DNA of 64,000 bases from Leptospira fletcheri (lineage in GTDB: Bacteria; Spirochaetota; Leptospiria; Leptospirales; Leptospiraceae), in NCBI RefSeq assembly GCF_004769195.1, contig NZ_RQET01000001.1:372001-436000 (forward strand). The letters run 5' to 3'. Shown here one piece after another: positions 9,871-19,905 of the stretch (position 1 is the stretch's first letter; the number at the start of each line of letters is the position of its first letter). A program made the position numbers and the translations under genes. Under the pieces are notes generated by a model. The model did not search any database. It was not told the origin of the DNA and saw nothing but the letters and a program-made list of their open reading frames with translations.

Positions 9871-10983
9871 ATGGCGAAAGTTCGTATTCTCGCCTACGTA
9901 GGCAGTCACGGATTCGGGCACATCAGCCGTAGCCTAGAAGCGATCACCTTCCTTCTCTCTGCCCGACCGGAATGGTCCGCGACGATCGTCTCGGAAAGAG
10001 CGGAGGAATTTTCCCGAACTCTCGTCAAGAATCCGAATTGGATCGCCTCTAGGGACAGGATCGGTTTCCGAAAGGCCAAAACGGACGTGGGCATAGTGCA
10101 GAAAGATTCCCTCGGGATGGATTTGGAAACCACAGAGGCGGAAGTCCGGAACTTTCGCGAAGCAAAATCCGAGTGGCTGGAAAAGGAAATCAAATCCATA
10201 AAAGCGGAAAAATTCGATCTGCTTTGGTCGGACGCTTCTTCCCTTCCCTTTGCGCTATCTTCCGAACTGGGGATTCGATCCGTCTTTCTCGGAAATTTTA
10301 CCTGGGACTTTATCTATTCGCATTATAAAAAATCAACGTTAGACTCCTTTTCGGAAGAAATACGAAAAGAATACTCCCTTTGCGATTTAGGCCTGGTCCT
10401 CCCCTTTTCGTGCCCGATTTCCTGCCTACCCAAAACCCATGAAATCGGACTCTTGGGAAGAAAACCGGGGCTTTCCAAAGAGGCGGCACGATTGCAGTTC
10501 GGTTTCGAAAAAGACGTAACCTATTATCTTTTTTCCTTCGGGGCTTACGGGATAGAACCCGGACGTTTTCGATGGAAAGATTGGAATCCTGCGAAAGAAA
10601 GAATCGTTACCAGCGGAACGGAGTTAAAGGGTCCTGCTCCGAATTCCCTAGGGGTCGTTTCCGTTCCTCCCTGCCATTATCCGGACCTCATCGCTGCCTG
10701 TGATTTCGTGCTGACAAAACCGGGCTACGGAATCTTAAGCGAATCCTATTTGGCGGGAACTCCGGTGCTCTATACGGACCGAGGCGATTTTCCCGAATAT
10801 CCTTATTTGGTGAAGGCGCTGGAAAACAATTTCAAATCCTCTTACATCGACCACGAACATTTGTATTCTTTTCGATGGAAAGAAGCTCGGGAAAAGGCGG
10901 AAGCCGCCGTTCCGGTGGAAGATCCGAGACTGCAAAGAAGCGGTGCGGAAGACATTCTCCAATCGATCGAAAAGCTGCTCTAG
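9871..10983 (+). CDS. GT-B-like glycosyltransferase (MurG/arabinokinase N-domain type)
   Basis: A 370-residue protein starting directly after the stop of the upstream gene (TAA then ATG). The N-terminus VRILAYVGSHGFGHISRSLEAI carries the glycine/histidine loop seen in MurG-like glycosyltransferases and in the N-terminal domain of L-arabinokinases. The second half holds VSVPPCHYPDLIAACDFVLTKPGYGILSES, the nucleotide-sugar-binding pattern of GT-B enzymes. There is no signal or membrane segment, so it is cytoplasmic. Donor and acceptor are unknown. Its place at the end of an RNA-methyltransferase run does not reveal the substrate. It is followed by the intergenic repeat near 11.1 kb. Confidence 0.7.
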   Translation: MAKVRILAYVGSHGFGHISRSLEAITFLLSARPEWSATIVSERAEEFSRTLVKNPNWIASRDRIGFRKAKTDVGIVQKDSLGMDLETTEAEVRNFREAKSEWLEKEIKSIKAEKFDLLWSDASSLPFALSSELGIRSVFLGNFTWDFIYSHYKKSTLDSFSEEIRKEYSLCDLGLVLPFSCPISCLPKTHEIGLLGRKPGLSKEAARLQFGFEKDVTYYLFSFGAYGIEPGRFRWKDWNPAKERIVTSGTELKGPAPNSLGVVSVPPCHYPDLIAACDFVLTKPGYGILSESYLAGTPVLYTDRGDFPEYPYLVKALENNFKSSYIDHEHLYSFRWKEAREKAEAAVPVEDPRLQRSGAEDILQSIEKLL

Positions 10984-11019
10984 GAAAGCTGAACACGCGA
11001 GGAAAAATCGAACGCCTTT

Positions 11020-11140
11020 CTTGCAGGAGCTCCAACAAAAGAAAACCCCGATAAAAACGCTTGCCGAATCTAAGCCTTTGTAATACGGACTTCGAAGGGT
11101 ACCACCACACCGGCCCCCGCCCAGGAAGGGCGGGGAGACC
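11020..11140 (-). repeat. Dispersed intergenic hairpin repeat, copy C
   Basis: On the minus strand this begins GGTCTCCCCGCCCTTCCT at 11140. It shares about 50 bases almost exactly with copies A (35382) and B (40157), including CCCCGCCC-TTCCT-GGGCGGGG (stem 11115-11122 with 11128-11135), GCCGGTGTGGTGGTACCC and TTCGAAG. After that it diverges, and a GGAGCTCCTGCAA element recurs near 11030-11045. It starts five bases after the gltB stop, so here the hairpin can serve as the gltB terminator. The outer limits are approximate. Confidence 0.75.
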
Positions 11141-11144
11141 CAAC

Positions 11145-14100
11145 TTACTTCGGAACCACTTTCACAAAATACTTCTTCGAAGCATCCCAGTTCTTTAGAA
11201 TCTCGTCCGACAATTCCGAACCCGTCAATTTTGTGTGCTCCGTGATCAAGGATTTGATCGCATCAGTATCCTCGTGCTCCAGCCCCACAATTTTCACGTA
11301 TTCCTTATTCAGCAAAGGCTCAAGTTCCCAACCTTTCTGAAAGAAATAGGCCTTACCGCCGGTCATCCCGGCGCCCATATTCTTCCCTACCGGCCCCAAA
11401 CATACGACGGTTCCGCTGGTCATGTATTCCAAGAAGTGATCCCCGGCTCCACCGACGACCGCGTCCGCACCCGAGTTCCGAACCCCGAACCTTTCTCCTG
11501 CCCGTCCCGAGCAGAACAGTTTTCCGGAAGTCGCACCATACAGGCAGGTATTGCCGATGATCACGTTTTCGTACGCCTTCAATTTGGACCGACGGTGTTT
11601 CCGGACTACGATGGTTCCACCGCAGAGTCCCTTACCGACGTAATCGTTCGCGTCTCCGTGGAGAGTGAGTTGGACTCCTTTGGCTAACCATGCACCCAAA
11701 GATTGGCCGGCGGTTCCTTCCAAAATCACTTCCAGTTTTCCCGGCAATCCTTTGGATCCGTATTTCTTGGAAATCAAACCGGAGATTTTAGCTCCAACGG
11801 TCCGATTCGTATTTCGGACCGAATAGGAAAGCGACATGGAGGTCTTACCTTCCAGAGCGGGTTCCGCGTCTTTGATGATCCGATCGTCCAGCACCTCGCC
11901 CACCGGCTCTCTTCTTTCCAAACGATTCTTTTTCTTTACGGAATCGTAAAGAAGAGGAAGTCGAACGAGAATCGGATTCAGATCCAAAGAATCCAGTCGA
12001 TCCTGCTCGTAACGAGTGATCTGTTTTAGAAGATCCGTACGACCGATGATCTCATCCATGGAACGGAATCCCAGTTTTGCGAGATATTCTCTCACTTCCA
12101 TAGCAAGCAGAGTCATTAGGTTCGCGACCTGATCCGGAGATCCTTTGTACTTCGAGCGGAACTTCGGATCTTGCGTCGCGATCCCTGTCGGACAGTTGTT
12201 CAAATGGCATTTGCGAGCCATAATGCAACCCAAAGCGACTAGAGAAGCCGTGCCGATTCCGTATTCTTCCGCACCCAAACACGCGGCGATAATCACGTCA
12301 CGTCCGGAAACGATACCTCCGTCGGTCCGCAGAACGATCCGATCCCTTAATCCGTTCATTACAAGAACTTGATGGGTTTCGGAAAGTCCGAGTTCCCACG
12401 GAGATCCGGCGTGCTTGATGGAAGTTAGGGAAGCGGCCCCGGTTCCTCCGGCATGACCGGAGATCAGAATGATATCCGCGTTCGCCTTCGCGACTCCCGC
12501 CGCGATGGTGCCCACGCCGGCCTCGGATACCAATTTTACGGAGACTTGTGCCTTATGATTCGCCTGTTTCAGGTCGTAGATCAGCTGAGACAAATCCTCG
12601 ATGGAATAAATGTCGTGGTGAGGAGGCGGGGAAATCAGATCGATACCCATCGGAGTATGACGGTTCGTAGAGATTTCCTCGTTGTTCTTCTTGCCAGGTA
12701 ACTGACCGCCTTCCCCCGGTTTAGCGCCCTGGGCGATCTTGATTTCCAGTTCTTGGGCGGAGTTCAGATATTCCGAAGTAACCCCGAAACGACCGGAAGC
12801 CACTTGTTTGATGGAAGAATTGGCCAGGTCCCCCTTGGAATCCACCACGAAGCGGGAAGGATTTTCTCCCCCCTCTCCGGAAGAAGACTTTGCTCCCAAG
12901 CGGTTCATCGCGACGGCAAGATCGGTATGCGCCTCGATAGACAAAGCCCCGTGACTCATACCGGGAGTCAAAAAGCGCTTTTGTATCTCGGAAACGGTTT
13001 CCACTTCCTCGATCGGAACCGCCTTTCTTTCCACGAAATCGAACAGATCCCGAATATTAATCGGATCGCTTTCTCGTAAAATTTTAGAGGCTTCCAAGAA
13101 CGCCTCGTAATCGTTGTCCACCGCAGCTTTTCGAATGAACTTGACCACTTTCGGGGACCAGCGGTGAGGCTGATCGTCCTTCTCGGAAATGAAATCCTCA
13201 GGATTAATTTCCTTATTGAAGGCTTGGTCGTGATTCCTGAGGATATTCTGCTCTATCCCTCCGATTCCGATTCCTGAAATCCTGGAATAGGTACCGGGAA
13301 AATACTTGGAAATCAGTGTTCTGGAAAGACCGATCGCTTCGAATACCTGTCCTCCTATATAAGAGGACATGATGGAAATTCCCATTTTGGACATGACTTT
13401 CAAAAGTCCGTCGTCCACACCCGCGCGGTAATTCTTACAGAGTTCCGCAAGAGAAGGACGTTTTCCGTCCTCGGAATCGAAATCCCCTTTTGACCAGAGG
13501 TCGAACAGAGTATCCCATATCAGATAACTGTTCACGCCGGAAGCTCCGTATCCGAGCAGAACAGCAATATTATGAATTTCGAAAGCGGAACCCGTTTCCA
13601 CGAGAATACTCATAGTGGAACGTTTTTTATTCCGGATCAAATGGTTATGGACGGCGGAAACGGCCAGTTCCATCGGGATCGGCGCCCTTTCCTTATTCAA
13701 CCTCTTATCGGAAAGAATCAGGATGTTCACACCTTCGTTGGCCGCCTTGACCGCATTTGCAAGCAGCTCGTCCAAAGCCCTTTCCAGATATTTGTGATCC
13801 GTACCAGGTTCATGATGCGCTTCGAAAGTCGCATCCAAAGTCAGGATCTTGTACTGCTTGCCGTCCTTTTCCCGAATCCTCTGTAGGCCTAGATTCGTGA
13901 GATACGGATGGGACAGTACCAGACAGTTCTGGGGTTTTTCGTTTCCGAAAAGATTCATCTTTTTGATCAGACGGGTGTAAAGGGAAGTCACCCCTTTTTC
14001 CCGGAGATAATCGATCGGCGGATTGGTTACCTGAGCGAATCTCTGACGGAAATACGTGTACAAACCGATCCTGGAAAGCATCAGAATCGAAAGGGGTGTA

Positions 14101-15632
14101 TCGTCTCCCATGGAGCCGATCGCTTCTTTTCCGGCAACGGCTTGAGGTTTGATCACCGCCTTTTGTTTATAGGGAGAATACGCGAATAGGATCTGTCTTC
14201 TTCTTAGATCGTCTCCTTTGTAGTTCACCGCATCGGCAATCGAATCGTCTATCGTCTGATCCAGGTATTCCACGTTTTCCTTGGACCATTCGCGGTAGTC
14301 GTATTTTTTCTCGAAGAGAGAATTGATATCTTCGTTGAAGTAAACCTTTCCTTCCTTCAGATTTACCGCGAGCATCTCTCCGGGACCGAGACGCCCTTTT
14401 TTCGTGATAATATCCTCGTCGATCTGGACGAGCCCGACTTCGGAGCCCATGACCACCAGACCGTCTTCCGTAGTGACGTACCGAGCGGGCCGGAGTCCGT
14501 TTCTATCCAGACCGCCCCCGACCCAGTCCCCTTCGGCGAATGCCAGGGCGGCCGGACCGTCCCAGGGTTCCGTTAGAGTATTATTATATTCGTAAAAAGA
14601 TTTTAACGCCTCGGACATCTGGAAGTTCTTGCTCCAGGCGTTCGGGATCAGCATCGCTTTGGCGTGGAGCACGTCCTTGCCCGAGCGTACGATCGCCTCC
14701 ATCGCATTGTCCAAGCTGGCGGAATCCGACAAATGGGGGCGAATGATCGGGTGGATCTCCTTTTGGGCTTCTCCCCATTTTTCGCATTCCAATTCCTCTT
14801 CCCTGGCAAGCATCCAGATTCGGTTTCCTACGATCGTATTGATCTCTCCGTTATGAGCCAAAATACGGAAAGGTTGAGCGAGAGCCCAGCTCGGAAACGT
14901 ATTCGTGGAATAACGTTGGTGAAAGATACAATACGGAGATACCATCTCATCGCTCTTCAGATCTTCGTAAAATTGCGCCACCTGGTTTCCGTTAAAAAGA
15001 CCCTTGAATACGATCCTTTCGGAGGAAAACGAACAAATATAGAAGTCTTCGCTCATGGAAAGTTTCAGAGCGTCACGCATTACTTTTTTCTGAATTAAAA
15101 ATAGCTTGGTCTCGAAGTCCTCGTTGGACATCCCTTCCGGTTTTCCGATGAGCACCTGCTCGATCTGAGGGCGCGATGCGTTGGCTTTCGGGCCGAGCAC
15201 TTCCGGATTCACGGGTACGTATCTCCACGCGTAAAGCTTGAAATTGAATTTCATCAGCGCGGATTCGATGAGACTGCGGCAGATATCCTGTTTGTCTATA
15301 TCCTCGCGGGGAAGGAAAACCATTCCGACACCGATGGAATCCTCTTCGGGACGACGGTGGCCCATATCCTGGATATAATTCGCGAACAGTTTTTTGGGGA
15401 TCCGGATCATGATTCCGGCTCCGTCGCCGGTCTGCATATCGGCGTCTACGGCTCCACGATGGGTCAGGCATCCGACTGCCTTCAGTCCCATGGAAACGAT
15501 ACGATGACTGGATTCGCCCGCATAAGAAGCGACGAAACCTACACCGCAGTTATCACGCTCGAAGGAACGCTCATAAAGACCGTTTTCCTCCAAGTATTTC
15601 TGGATCCGCAACTGTTCTTCAAGTTTTAACAT
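11145..15632 (-). CDS. gltB: Glutamate synthase, large (alpha) subunit
   Basis: A protein of about 1495 residues, the usual GltB length. Order of domains: class II glutamine amidotransferase whose nucleophile Cys29 lies in RDNCGVGFVAS, central domain, FMN-binding synthase domain, 3Fe-4S ligands in CIMARKCHLNNCPTG, and a C-terminal GXGXG beta-helix (GLCGGTIVV, GNTCLYGATSGKLFCSGRAGERF). It moves the amide nitrogen of glutamine to 2-oxoglutarate to make two glutamates. The ATG at 15630-15632 has an AAAGGA about ten bases upstream. An ATG 18 codons earlier has no such site and would lengthen the propeptide. No small subunit (gltD) is adjacent, so the electron-donating partner must be encoded elsewhere. 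Confidence 0.96.
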   Translation of the reverse strand: MLKLEEQLRIQKYLEENGLYERSFERDNCGVGFVASYAGESSHRIVSMGLKAVGCLTHRGAVDADMQTGDGAGIMIRIPKKLFANYIQDMGHRRPEEDSIGVGMVFLPREDIDKQDICRSLIESALMKFNFKLYAWRYVPVNPEVLGPKANASRPQIEQVLIGKPEGMSNEDFETKLFLIQKKVMRDALKLSMSEDFYICSFSSERIVFKGLFNGNQVAQFYEDLKSDEMVSPYCIFHQRYSTNTFPSWALAQPFRILAHNGEINTIVGNRIWMLAREEELECEKWGEAQKEIHPIIRPHLSDSASLDNAMEAIVRSGKDVLHAKAMLIPNAWSKNFQMSEALKSFYEYNNTLTEPWDGPAALAFAEGDWVGGGLDRNGLRPARYVTTEDGLVVMGSEVGLVQIDEDIITKKGRLGPGEMLAVNLKEGKVYFNEDINSLFEKKYDYREWSKENVEYLDQTIDDSIADAVNYKGDDLRRRQILFAYSPYKQKAVIKPQAVAGKEAIGSMGDDTPLSILMLSRIGLYTYFRQRFAQVTNPPIDYLREKGVTSLYTRLIKKMNLFGNEKPQNCLVLSHPYLTNLGLQRIREKDGKQYKILTLDATFEAHHEPGTDHKYLERALDELLANAVKAANEGVNILILSDKRLNKERAPIPMELAVSAVHNHLIRNKKRSTMSILVETGSAFEIHNIAVLLGYGASGVNSYLIWDTLFDLWSKGDFDSEDGKRPSLAELCKNYRAGVDDGLLKVMSKMGISIMSSYIGGQVFEAIGLSRTLISKYFPGTYSRISGIGIGGIEQNILRNHDQAFNKEINPEDFISEKDDQPHRWSPKVVKFIRKAAVDNDYEAFLEASKILRESDPINIRDLFDFVERKAVPIEEVETVSEIQKRFLTPGMSHGALSIEAHTDLAVAMNRLGAKSSSGEGGENPSRFVVDSKGDLANSSIKQVASGRFGVTSEYLNSAQELEIKIAQGAKPGEGGQLPGKKNNEEISTNRHTPMGIDLISPPPHHDIYSIEDLSQLIYDLKQANHKAQVSVKLVSEAGVGTIAAGVAKANADIILISGHAGGTGAASLTSIKHAGSPWELGLSETHQVLVMNGLRDRIVLRTDGGIVSGRDVIIAACLGAEEYGIGTASLVALGCIMARKCHLNNCPTGIATQDPKFRSKYKGSPDQVANLMTLLAMEVREYLAKLGFRSMDEIIGRTDLLKQITRYEQDRLDSLDLNPILVRLPLLYDSVKKKNRLERREPVGEVLDDRIIKDAEPALEGKTSMSLSYSVRNTNRTVGAKISGLISKKYGSKGLPGKLEVILEGTAGQSLGAWLAKGVQLTLHGDANDYVGKGLCGGTIVVRKHRRSKLKAYENVIIGNTCLYGATSGKLFCSGRAGERFGVRNSGADAVVGGAGDHFLEYMTSGTVVCLGPVGKNMGAGMTGGKAYFFQKGWELEPLLNKEYVKIVGLEHEDTDAIKSLITEHTKLTGSELSDEILKNWDASKKYFVKVVPK

Positions 15633-15843
15633 TCGCGAGGTTTCCTTTCGGGTGGTATGAATTCGAGGGCGTTGCGCGGATTTCATTTCTCGGCGCTGGT
15701 ACCGCCGCGGATTTGCGCTCGAAGGCTGAATTTTCCGGCAATTTCTCGATTCTAAGACCAGTAAATTGGCGGTTGCCTATATTGAAAACGATCTTTTTGG
15801 AGGAATTCCCGCCACCCTTACCGTCCGTTTTTCTTTGAAAGGT

Positions 15844-15922
15844 GCCTCAGTCCGAGACGCCCTCCGACTTGATCGAGATCAGGGAGACTGAGGCCTTCCG
15901 GATGTCGCTTATCAGAAGCGAC
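15844..15922. terminator. Two hairpins in the 344-bp gap upstream of gltB
   Basis: GCCTCAGTC (15844-15852) pairs perfectly with GACTGAGGC (15886-15894). Between the arms lies a smaller palindrome, TGATC-GA-GATCA. A second hairpin pairs GTCGCTT (15904-15910) with AAGCGAC (15916-15922). On the minus strand both lie after the stop of the gene at 15977-17257 and before gltB. They may end that transcript or form a leader structure for gltB. The rest of the gap (15633-15843 and 15923-15976) shows no gene and no motif I can name. Confidence 0.5.
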
Positions 15923-15976
15923 CCCCCTTTCTGTTTAGATTTCCCGCGATAAAAGCGGCAATCGTATTTGAATTTT

Positions 15977-17257
15977 CTAATTCTTCCGGAGGGAGAATAC
16001 GGGGGAAAAAAATAGGTCCGAAACGATCTTTCTCTGACTTATATCCGGGATTCTGGAAAGTAATTGGTCCATCTTGGATTTTAACTGGCCCATGTCCGGA
16101 TATTCGTCCATGACCTTGAGAATATGCGGCCAGGCTCTCTTTACTAATTCCGAAACTACAGGGCTAGCCGTTCTGGCTCGATTCCAGGAAGATTCCAATT
16201 GGCTCCGAATCCGGAAAAAATCCCGGCCCAATTCCAAAACCTTTCTCAATCTAACATCGGAAAGGCCGATTCTTCCGCTCAGTTGGGAAAGAACTCCCGT
16301 CCAGTCCACTACTTCCCCTTTGGATTCCTTCGACAGGAAAGACTGCAATTGCACCAGAGCGTTTTCTTCTACGGGAAGAGTGCTGACCCATCGTTTGTAT
16401 TCTTCCAGTTGGCCTGCTTTTTGGTAGGTCCGGACCTTGTTCACCTGTTCCATATAACGGGAAAATGCGATGATTACTGGCTCTTCCATAGGAGCGGGAG
16501 AATCCTCTTCGAACGCAAACCCACCTTCGAAATTTAGGTCGTCCACATCGGAGAGAATTTCGTTGGAATTGGCCGGCATCGGAATGTCCTCCTCTTCCAA
16601 CTCTTCCTTCTTCAGCACGATGGGGGTTCCCACGAAAACGTCTCCGTATTTGGAAAGGATCTCCTTTAATATCGGAGTCTCAGGACCTCTTCTCACAGGC
16701 GCGGCTACCGGTTTGGCTTCCGCTACGGCTGCCTTTGCTCCTTCCCTCGCGACCTCCGCAATCCCTAACGCTTCGGTTTTCTTTCCTGTGGCAAGATCCA
16801 CGAGATAGAGGAATCCTTCCTCTTGCTCGAACCGATGCCCTTTCGGGAGCATAAATCCGAGTCCTTCTATGATTTCGTCGGTGATTCGTCCGAACTTTTT
16901 CTTTTTCGGATTCTGCTCTGCGGAGGACTCCTGCTCGATCAACTTCGTTTTGACCTTATTCAGGGTCCCTAAAAAATTCCGATTCATGTACGCGGAGAGG
17001 TCCTGGGTACTCATCCCCAGGAATTGAGCGAACTGCGGAAGCTGATCGAAGAAATGATCCGTCTTTTGGATATTGCCTACGATATAGGATCTGATTTTGC
17101 CTTTTAAGGCTTCTTGTTCTTTGGGTGAAATTTTCTTCTGGGAAACGATGCCCCCGAACAATTGGATATGAGCGTGAAAGTAGCTGAGAAATTCCCCGTA
17201 AGCGGTCAGAACGACTTCGCCTTCCGCATTCCTCTCTATAACCTTTTTCGTTTCCAT
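15977..17257 (-). CDS. Hypothetical protein, Leptospira-type
   Basis: A 426-residue cytoplasmic-looking protein. Residues 1-110 are helical (AYGEFLSYFHAHIQLFGG, GNIQKTDHFFDQLPQFAQFLGM). A lysine-rich stretch (NPKKKKFGR, about 115-123) and an alanine/proline linker (about 165-195) follow, then an acidic patch KKEELEEEDIPMP (about 217-229). The C-terminal half (260-426) is helical again, with repeated YQKAGQLEEYKRW-type segments. I recognise no enzyme motif. Start ATG at 17255-17257. It is upstream of gltB on the same strand, but hairpins separate them. Coding is strongly supported by length and codon use; function is unknown. Confidence 0.72.
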   Translation of the reverse strand: METKKVIERNAEGEVVLTAYGEFLSYFHAHIQLFGGIVSQKKISPKEQEALKGKIRSYIVGNIQKTDHFFDQLPQFAQFLGMSTQDLSAYMNRNFLGTLNKVKTKLIEQESSAEQNPKKKKFGRITDEIIEGLGFMLPKGHRFEQEEGFLYLVDLATGKKTEALGIAEVAREGAKAAVAEAKPVAAPVRRGPETPILKEILSKYGDVFVGTPIVLKKEELEEEDIPMPANSNEILSDVDDLNFEGGFAFEEDSPAPMEEPVIIAFSRYMEQVNKVRTYQKAGQLEEYKRWVSTLPVEENALVQLQSFLSKESKGEVVDWTGVLSQLSGRIGLSDVRLRKVLELGRDFFRIRSQLESSWNRARTASPVVSELVKRAWPHILKVMDEYPDMGQLKSKMDQLLSRIPDISQRKIVSDLFFSPVFSLRKN

Positions 17258-17334
17258 AAAACGGATTTGCGGTCAAGTTTTTCCCGTTCCGGGTCAGACT
17301 TCAAGACAATTAAGAAGAAGAGACTGTTCTAGGA

Positions 17335-17652
17335 TTAGGCGGTTTTGGAAATTTCTTCCCCGCTGAAACTGGCACTTACGATCCTGTATCTGAGGAAAGT
17401 ATTGCAACTTGCTTCTTCCGAATAACGGACCAAGTCGTAGTCCGGCCGGGGGGAACGGAAAAAAGAGGAGTGTGTCAGCCTGTCCGTGACTTCCTTTCGG
17501 ATATGGGACCTAGCCTCATTCCTTCTGCGATAGATCGAAGGAACTACGATATCGTTTTTATAGGATAGGATATTATTCCGATAGATCGCGACTGTGAGTC
17601 GGATTCTATAGACCCTTTCTTCTTCGTTCCCTTTCTTATCTTGAAAAACCAT
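17335..17652 (-). CDS. Small hypothetical protein, start uncertain
   Basis: A 105-residue basic protein (VYRIRLTVAIYRNNILSYKN, PSIYRRRNEARSHIRKEV) with codon use like its neighbours. The only ATG in the frame is at 17650-17652, with a poorly placed GGAAG. Protein-like reading continues in frame upstream for another 33 codons (including SPDGFEIEGEGGRYFICRQP) to a TGA at 17752-17754, with no ATG, GTG or TTG. So either the start is the ATG given, or a rare start codon is used, or an upstream part was lost by mutation. No domain is recognised; it faces ispG divergently. Confidence 0.5.
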   Translation of the reverse strand: MVFQDKKGNEEERVYRIRLTVAIYRNNILSYKNDIVVPSIYRRRNEARSHIRKEVTDRLTHSSFFRSPRPDYDLVRYSEEASCNTFLRYRIVSASFSGEEISKTA

Positions 17653-17813
17653 GCTTCCAAAACCGGCCTCTTTCGCGAATAGCGGCTGCCGACAGATAAA
17701 ATATCGGCCGCCCTCCCCCTCGATCTCAAATCCGTCGGGGGATTTTTTCTCTCAAAATCCTACATGACAGAAGTTCCGAGACATTCCAGGGTGTTATCTG
17801 AGACCCCTATCCA

Positions 17814-19811
17814 ATGAATTTCCGATACAACCATTCTCCGTTTTCCTATAAACGCCGACGCACCAGGGAAGTGAAAGTGGGAGACATAGGCATAGGAGGA
17901 AACAATCCGATTCGGATACAGTCCATGATCACCGCCGATACCCGTGACACGGAAAACTCCGTTAGACAAATCCTGGAATTGGAAAGGATCGGTTGTGAAA
18001 TCGTACGTTTGACGGTTCCTTCCCAACCGGACGCGGACAATCTTCCGAATATTAGAAAAGAATTAAAGCGACTCGGAAGTAAGGTTCCTTTGGTGGCGGA
18101 TATTCATTTTACTCCCAGCGTCGCTCTGAAATCCGTGGAATGGGTCGAGAAAGTCCGCGTCAATCCCGGAAACTTCGCAGACAAAAAGAAATTCGCCGTC
18201 AGGGATTATTCCGATGCGGAATACAAAGAGGAACTCGAAAGGATCTCCGAAGTGTTTTTACCTTTGGTTTCCCGCTGCAAGGAATTAGGTGTGTCCATGA
18301 GGATAGGGACCAACCACGGATCCCTTTCCGATCGGATTATGAACAGGTACGGCGATACTCCGCTGGGTATGGTGGAATCCGCGCTGGAATTCATACGCAT
18401 CGCGGAAAGCATAGGCTATAAGGACATCATAGTCAGCATGAAAGCGTCGAATCCTCAGGTGATGATCCAAGCCTACAGACTACTTTGCAGCAGATTTTTG
18501 GAACTCCAGATGGATTACCCTCTTCACCTAGGAGTTACCGAAGCGGGCGACGGTAAGGACGGAAGAATCAAATCCGCGATCGGGATCGGTTCCCTTTTGG
18601 AAGACGGACTCGGAGATACGATCCGAGTCTCTTTGACGGAGGACCCGATCCACGAAATTCCGGTAGCGAGATTATTGGCGGACAAATTCAACTCCAAGAT
18701 CCCGCCGGAAGCGGACGGAATCTCCTATTCCGAATTCCGAAATCCTTATACGTACCAGAGATTTTACAGTCGCCCCGTAAACATTGCGAACGTTCTGATC
18801 GGGGAAACCCATCCCGTACGGGTGGAAACAGTTCTCCCGTTCTCTTCCTCTTCGGACTTCAACTCCTCTCTCGCAAACTTAAGAAATTTCGCAAAAGCCC
18901 TATCCTTGGATGTGGAACTCGTCTCCGTTCCTTTTCCGGACGATCCGGCTCTGAGAGAAGAATTGATAGAGAGCGCAGGGAGCTCTCCGATTCCCGTCGG
19001 AGTTTTGGTGGAACGAAACGAACTATTATACGCGGACGATACGGAAGATCTGAAACCGTTTGCGAAGGTGGTAGTCGATCCCTTCCACCATTTCCAAAAC
19101 GGCGACTTGCTCATGGATTTCCTAAAAACCAGGGAAGGAAGGGGAATGACGGAGCTCCGAGTCCAGTCCTATCAGATCGAAAGCCTCAAAGGACTACCGG
19201 AAATGCTGCAATCGAACGGAATCGAATCCGTCGCCTTCTCCTTGCACTCTTCGCATATCCTCCATGATTACCGGAAACTTGCCAAAATACTGAGCGACTG
19301 GGACTATCCTATCGTTTTAAACGGGGAATTCCAGGACGAAGAAACTGCGCTTTACGAAGCTTCCATCGGCATCGGAGGACTCTTGACGGACGGGATCGGC
19401 GACATTCTTCGGATCCGAGTCCCCTCTGCGGAGCCGGAAACCGTCTTGCAACTCGGATTCGACCTTCTCCAGGCAACTCGATTAAGGTTAACGAAAACCG
19501 AATATATTTCCTGCCCTTCCTGCGGAAGAACTCTATTCGATCTGCAATCCACCACGGCCAGAATCAAGGAGAGGACGGGACACCTCAAAGGGGTCAAGAT
19601 TGCCGTCATGGGCTGTATCGTGAACGGCCCCGGAGAAATGGCCGACGCCGATTTCGGTTATGTGGGAGCAGGTCCGGGAAAAGTGCATCTATATAGAGGT
19701 AAGGAGATCGTTCTTAAGAACGTGCCTTACGAGGAAGCGGATGAAAAATTGGTGGAATTGATCAAATCATCCGGAATGTGGGTGGAACGGGAATCCTTGG
19801 AGACCTTCTGA
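17814..19811 (+). CDS. ispG: 4-hydroxy-3-methylbut-2-enyl diphosphate synthase (long form)
   Basis: A 665-residue IspG/GcpE, which reductively converts methylerythritol cyclodiphosphate to HMBPP in the MEP isoprenoid pathway. The N-terminal TIM barrel starts with [19 protein letters not shown]. The 4Fe-4S cluster ligands are in the C-terminal domain: Cys567 and Cys570 in CPSCGRT, Cys601 in [11 protein letters not shown], followed by the conserved Glu. The middle (about 280-530) is the extra domain that separates the long type, known from spirochaetes, chlamydiae, Bacteroidetes and plants, from the roughly 370-residue E. coli type. The start at 17814 gives the expected N-terminus. No other MEP gene is in the window. 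Confidence 0.96.
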   Translation: MNFRYNHSPFSYKRRRTREVKVGDIGIGGNNPIRIQSMITADTRDTENSVRQILELERIGCEIVRLTVPSQPDADNLPNIRKELKRLGSKVPLVADIHFTPSVALKSVEWVEKVRVNPGNFADKKKFAVRDYSDAEYKEELERISEVFLPLVSRCKELGVSMRIGTNHGSLSDRIMNRYGDTPLGMVESALEFIRIAESIGYKDIIVSMKASNPQVMIQAYRLLCSRFLELQMDYPLHLGVTEAGDGKDGRIKSAIGIGSLLEDGLGDTIRVSLTEDPIHEIPVARLLADKFNSKIPPEADGISYSEFRNPYTYQRFYSRPVNIANVLIGETHPVRVETVLPFSSSSDFNSSLANLRNFAKALSLDVELVSVPFPDDPALREELIESAGSSPIPVGVLVERNELLYADDTEDLKPFAKVVVDPFHHFQNGDLLMDFLKTREGRGMTELRVQSYQIESLKGLPEMLQSNGIESVAFSLHSSHILHDYRKLAKILSDWDYPIVLNGEFQDEETALYEASIGIGGLLTDGIGDILRIRVPSAEPETVLQLGFDLLQATRLRLTKTEYISCPSCGRTLFDLQSTTARIKERTGHLKGVKIAVMGCIVNGPGEMADADFGYVGAGPGKVHLYRGKEIVLKNVPYEEADEKLVELIKSSGMWVERESLETF

Positions 19812-19826
19812 TCGAATCTAAATTGT

Positions 19827-19844
19827 AACCGAATTGATTCGGTT
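19827..19844. terminator. Hairpin after ispG
   Basis: AACCGAAT (19827-19834) pairs with ATTCGGTT (19837-19844). A second, smaller one (CGGAAAA with TTTTCCG) follows near 19860-19880. Both lie in the 94-bp gap between ispG and the phosphatase gene. There is no clear U-run, so this may be partial termination or a leader structure. Confidence 0.35.
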
Positions 19845-19905
19845 CCCGAACGTCTCGAACGGAAAAAGTTCTTTTCCGGCAAGAAGTCCCGTTTAGTCTC
19901 TGAGC

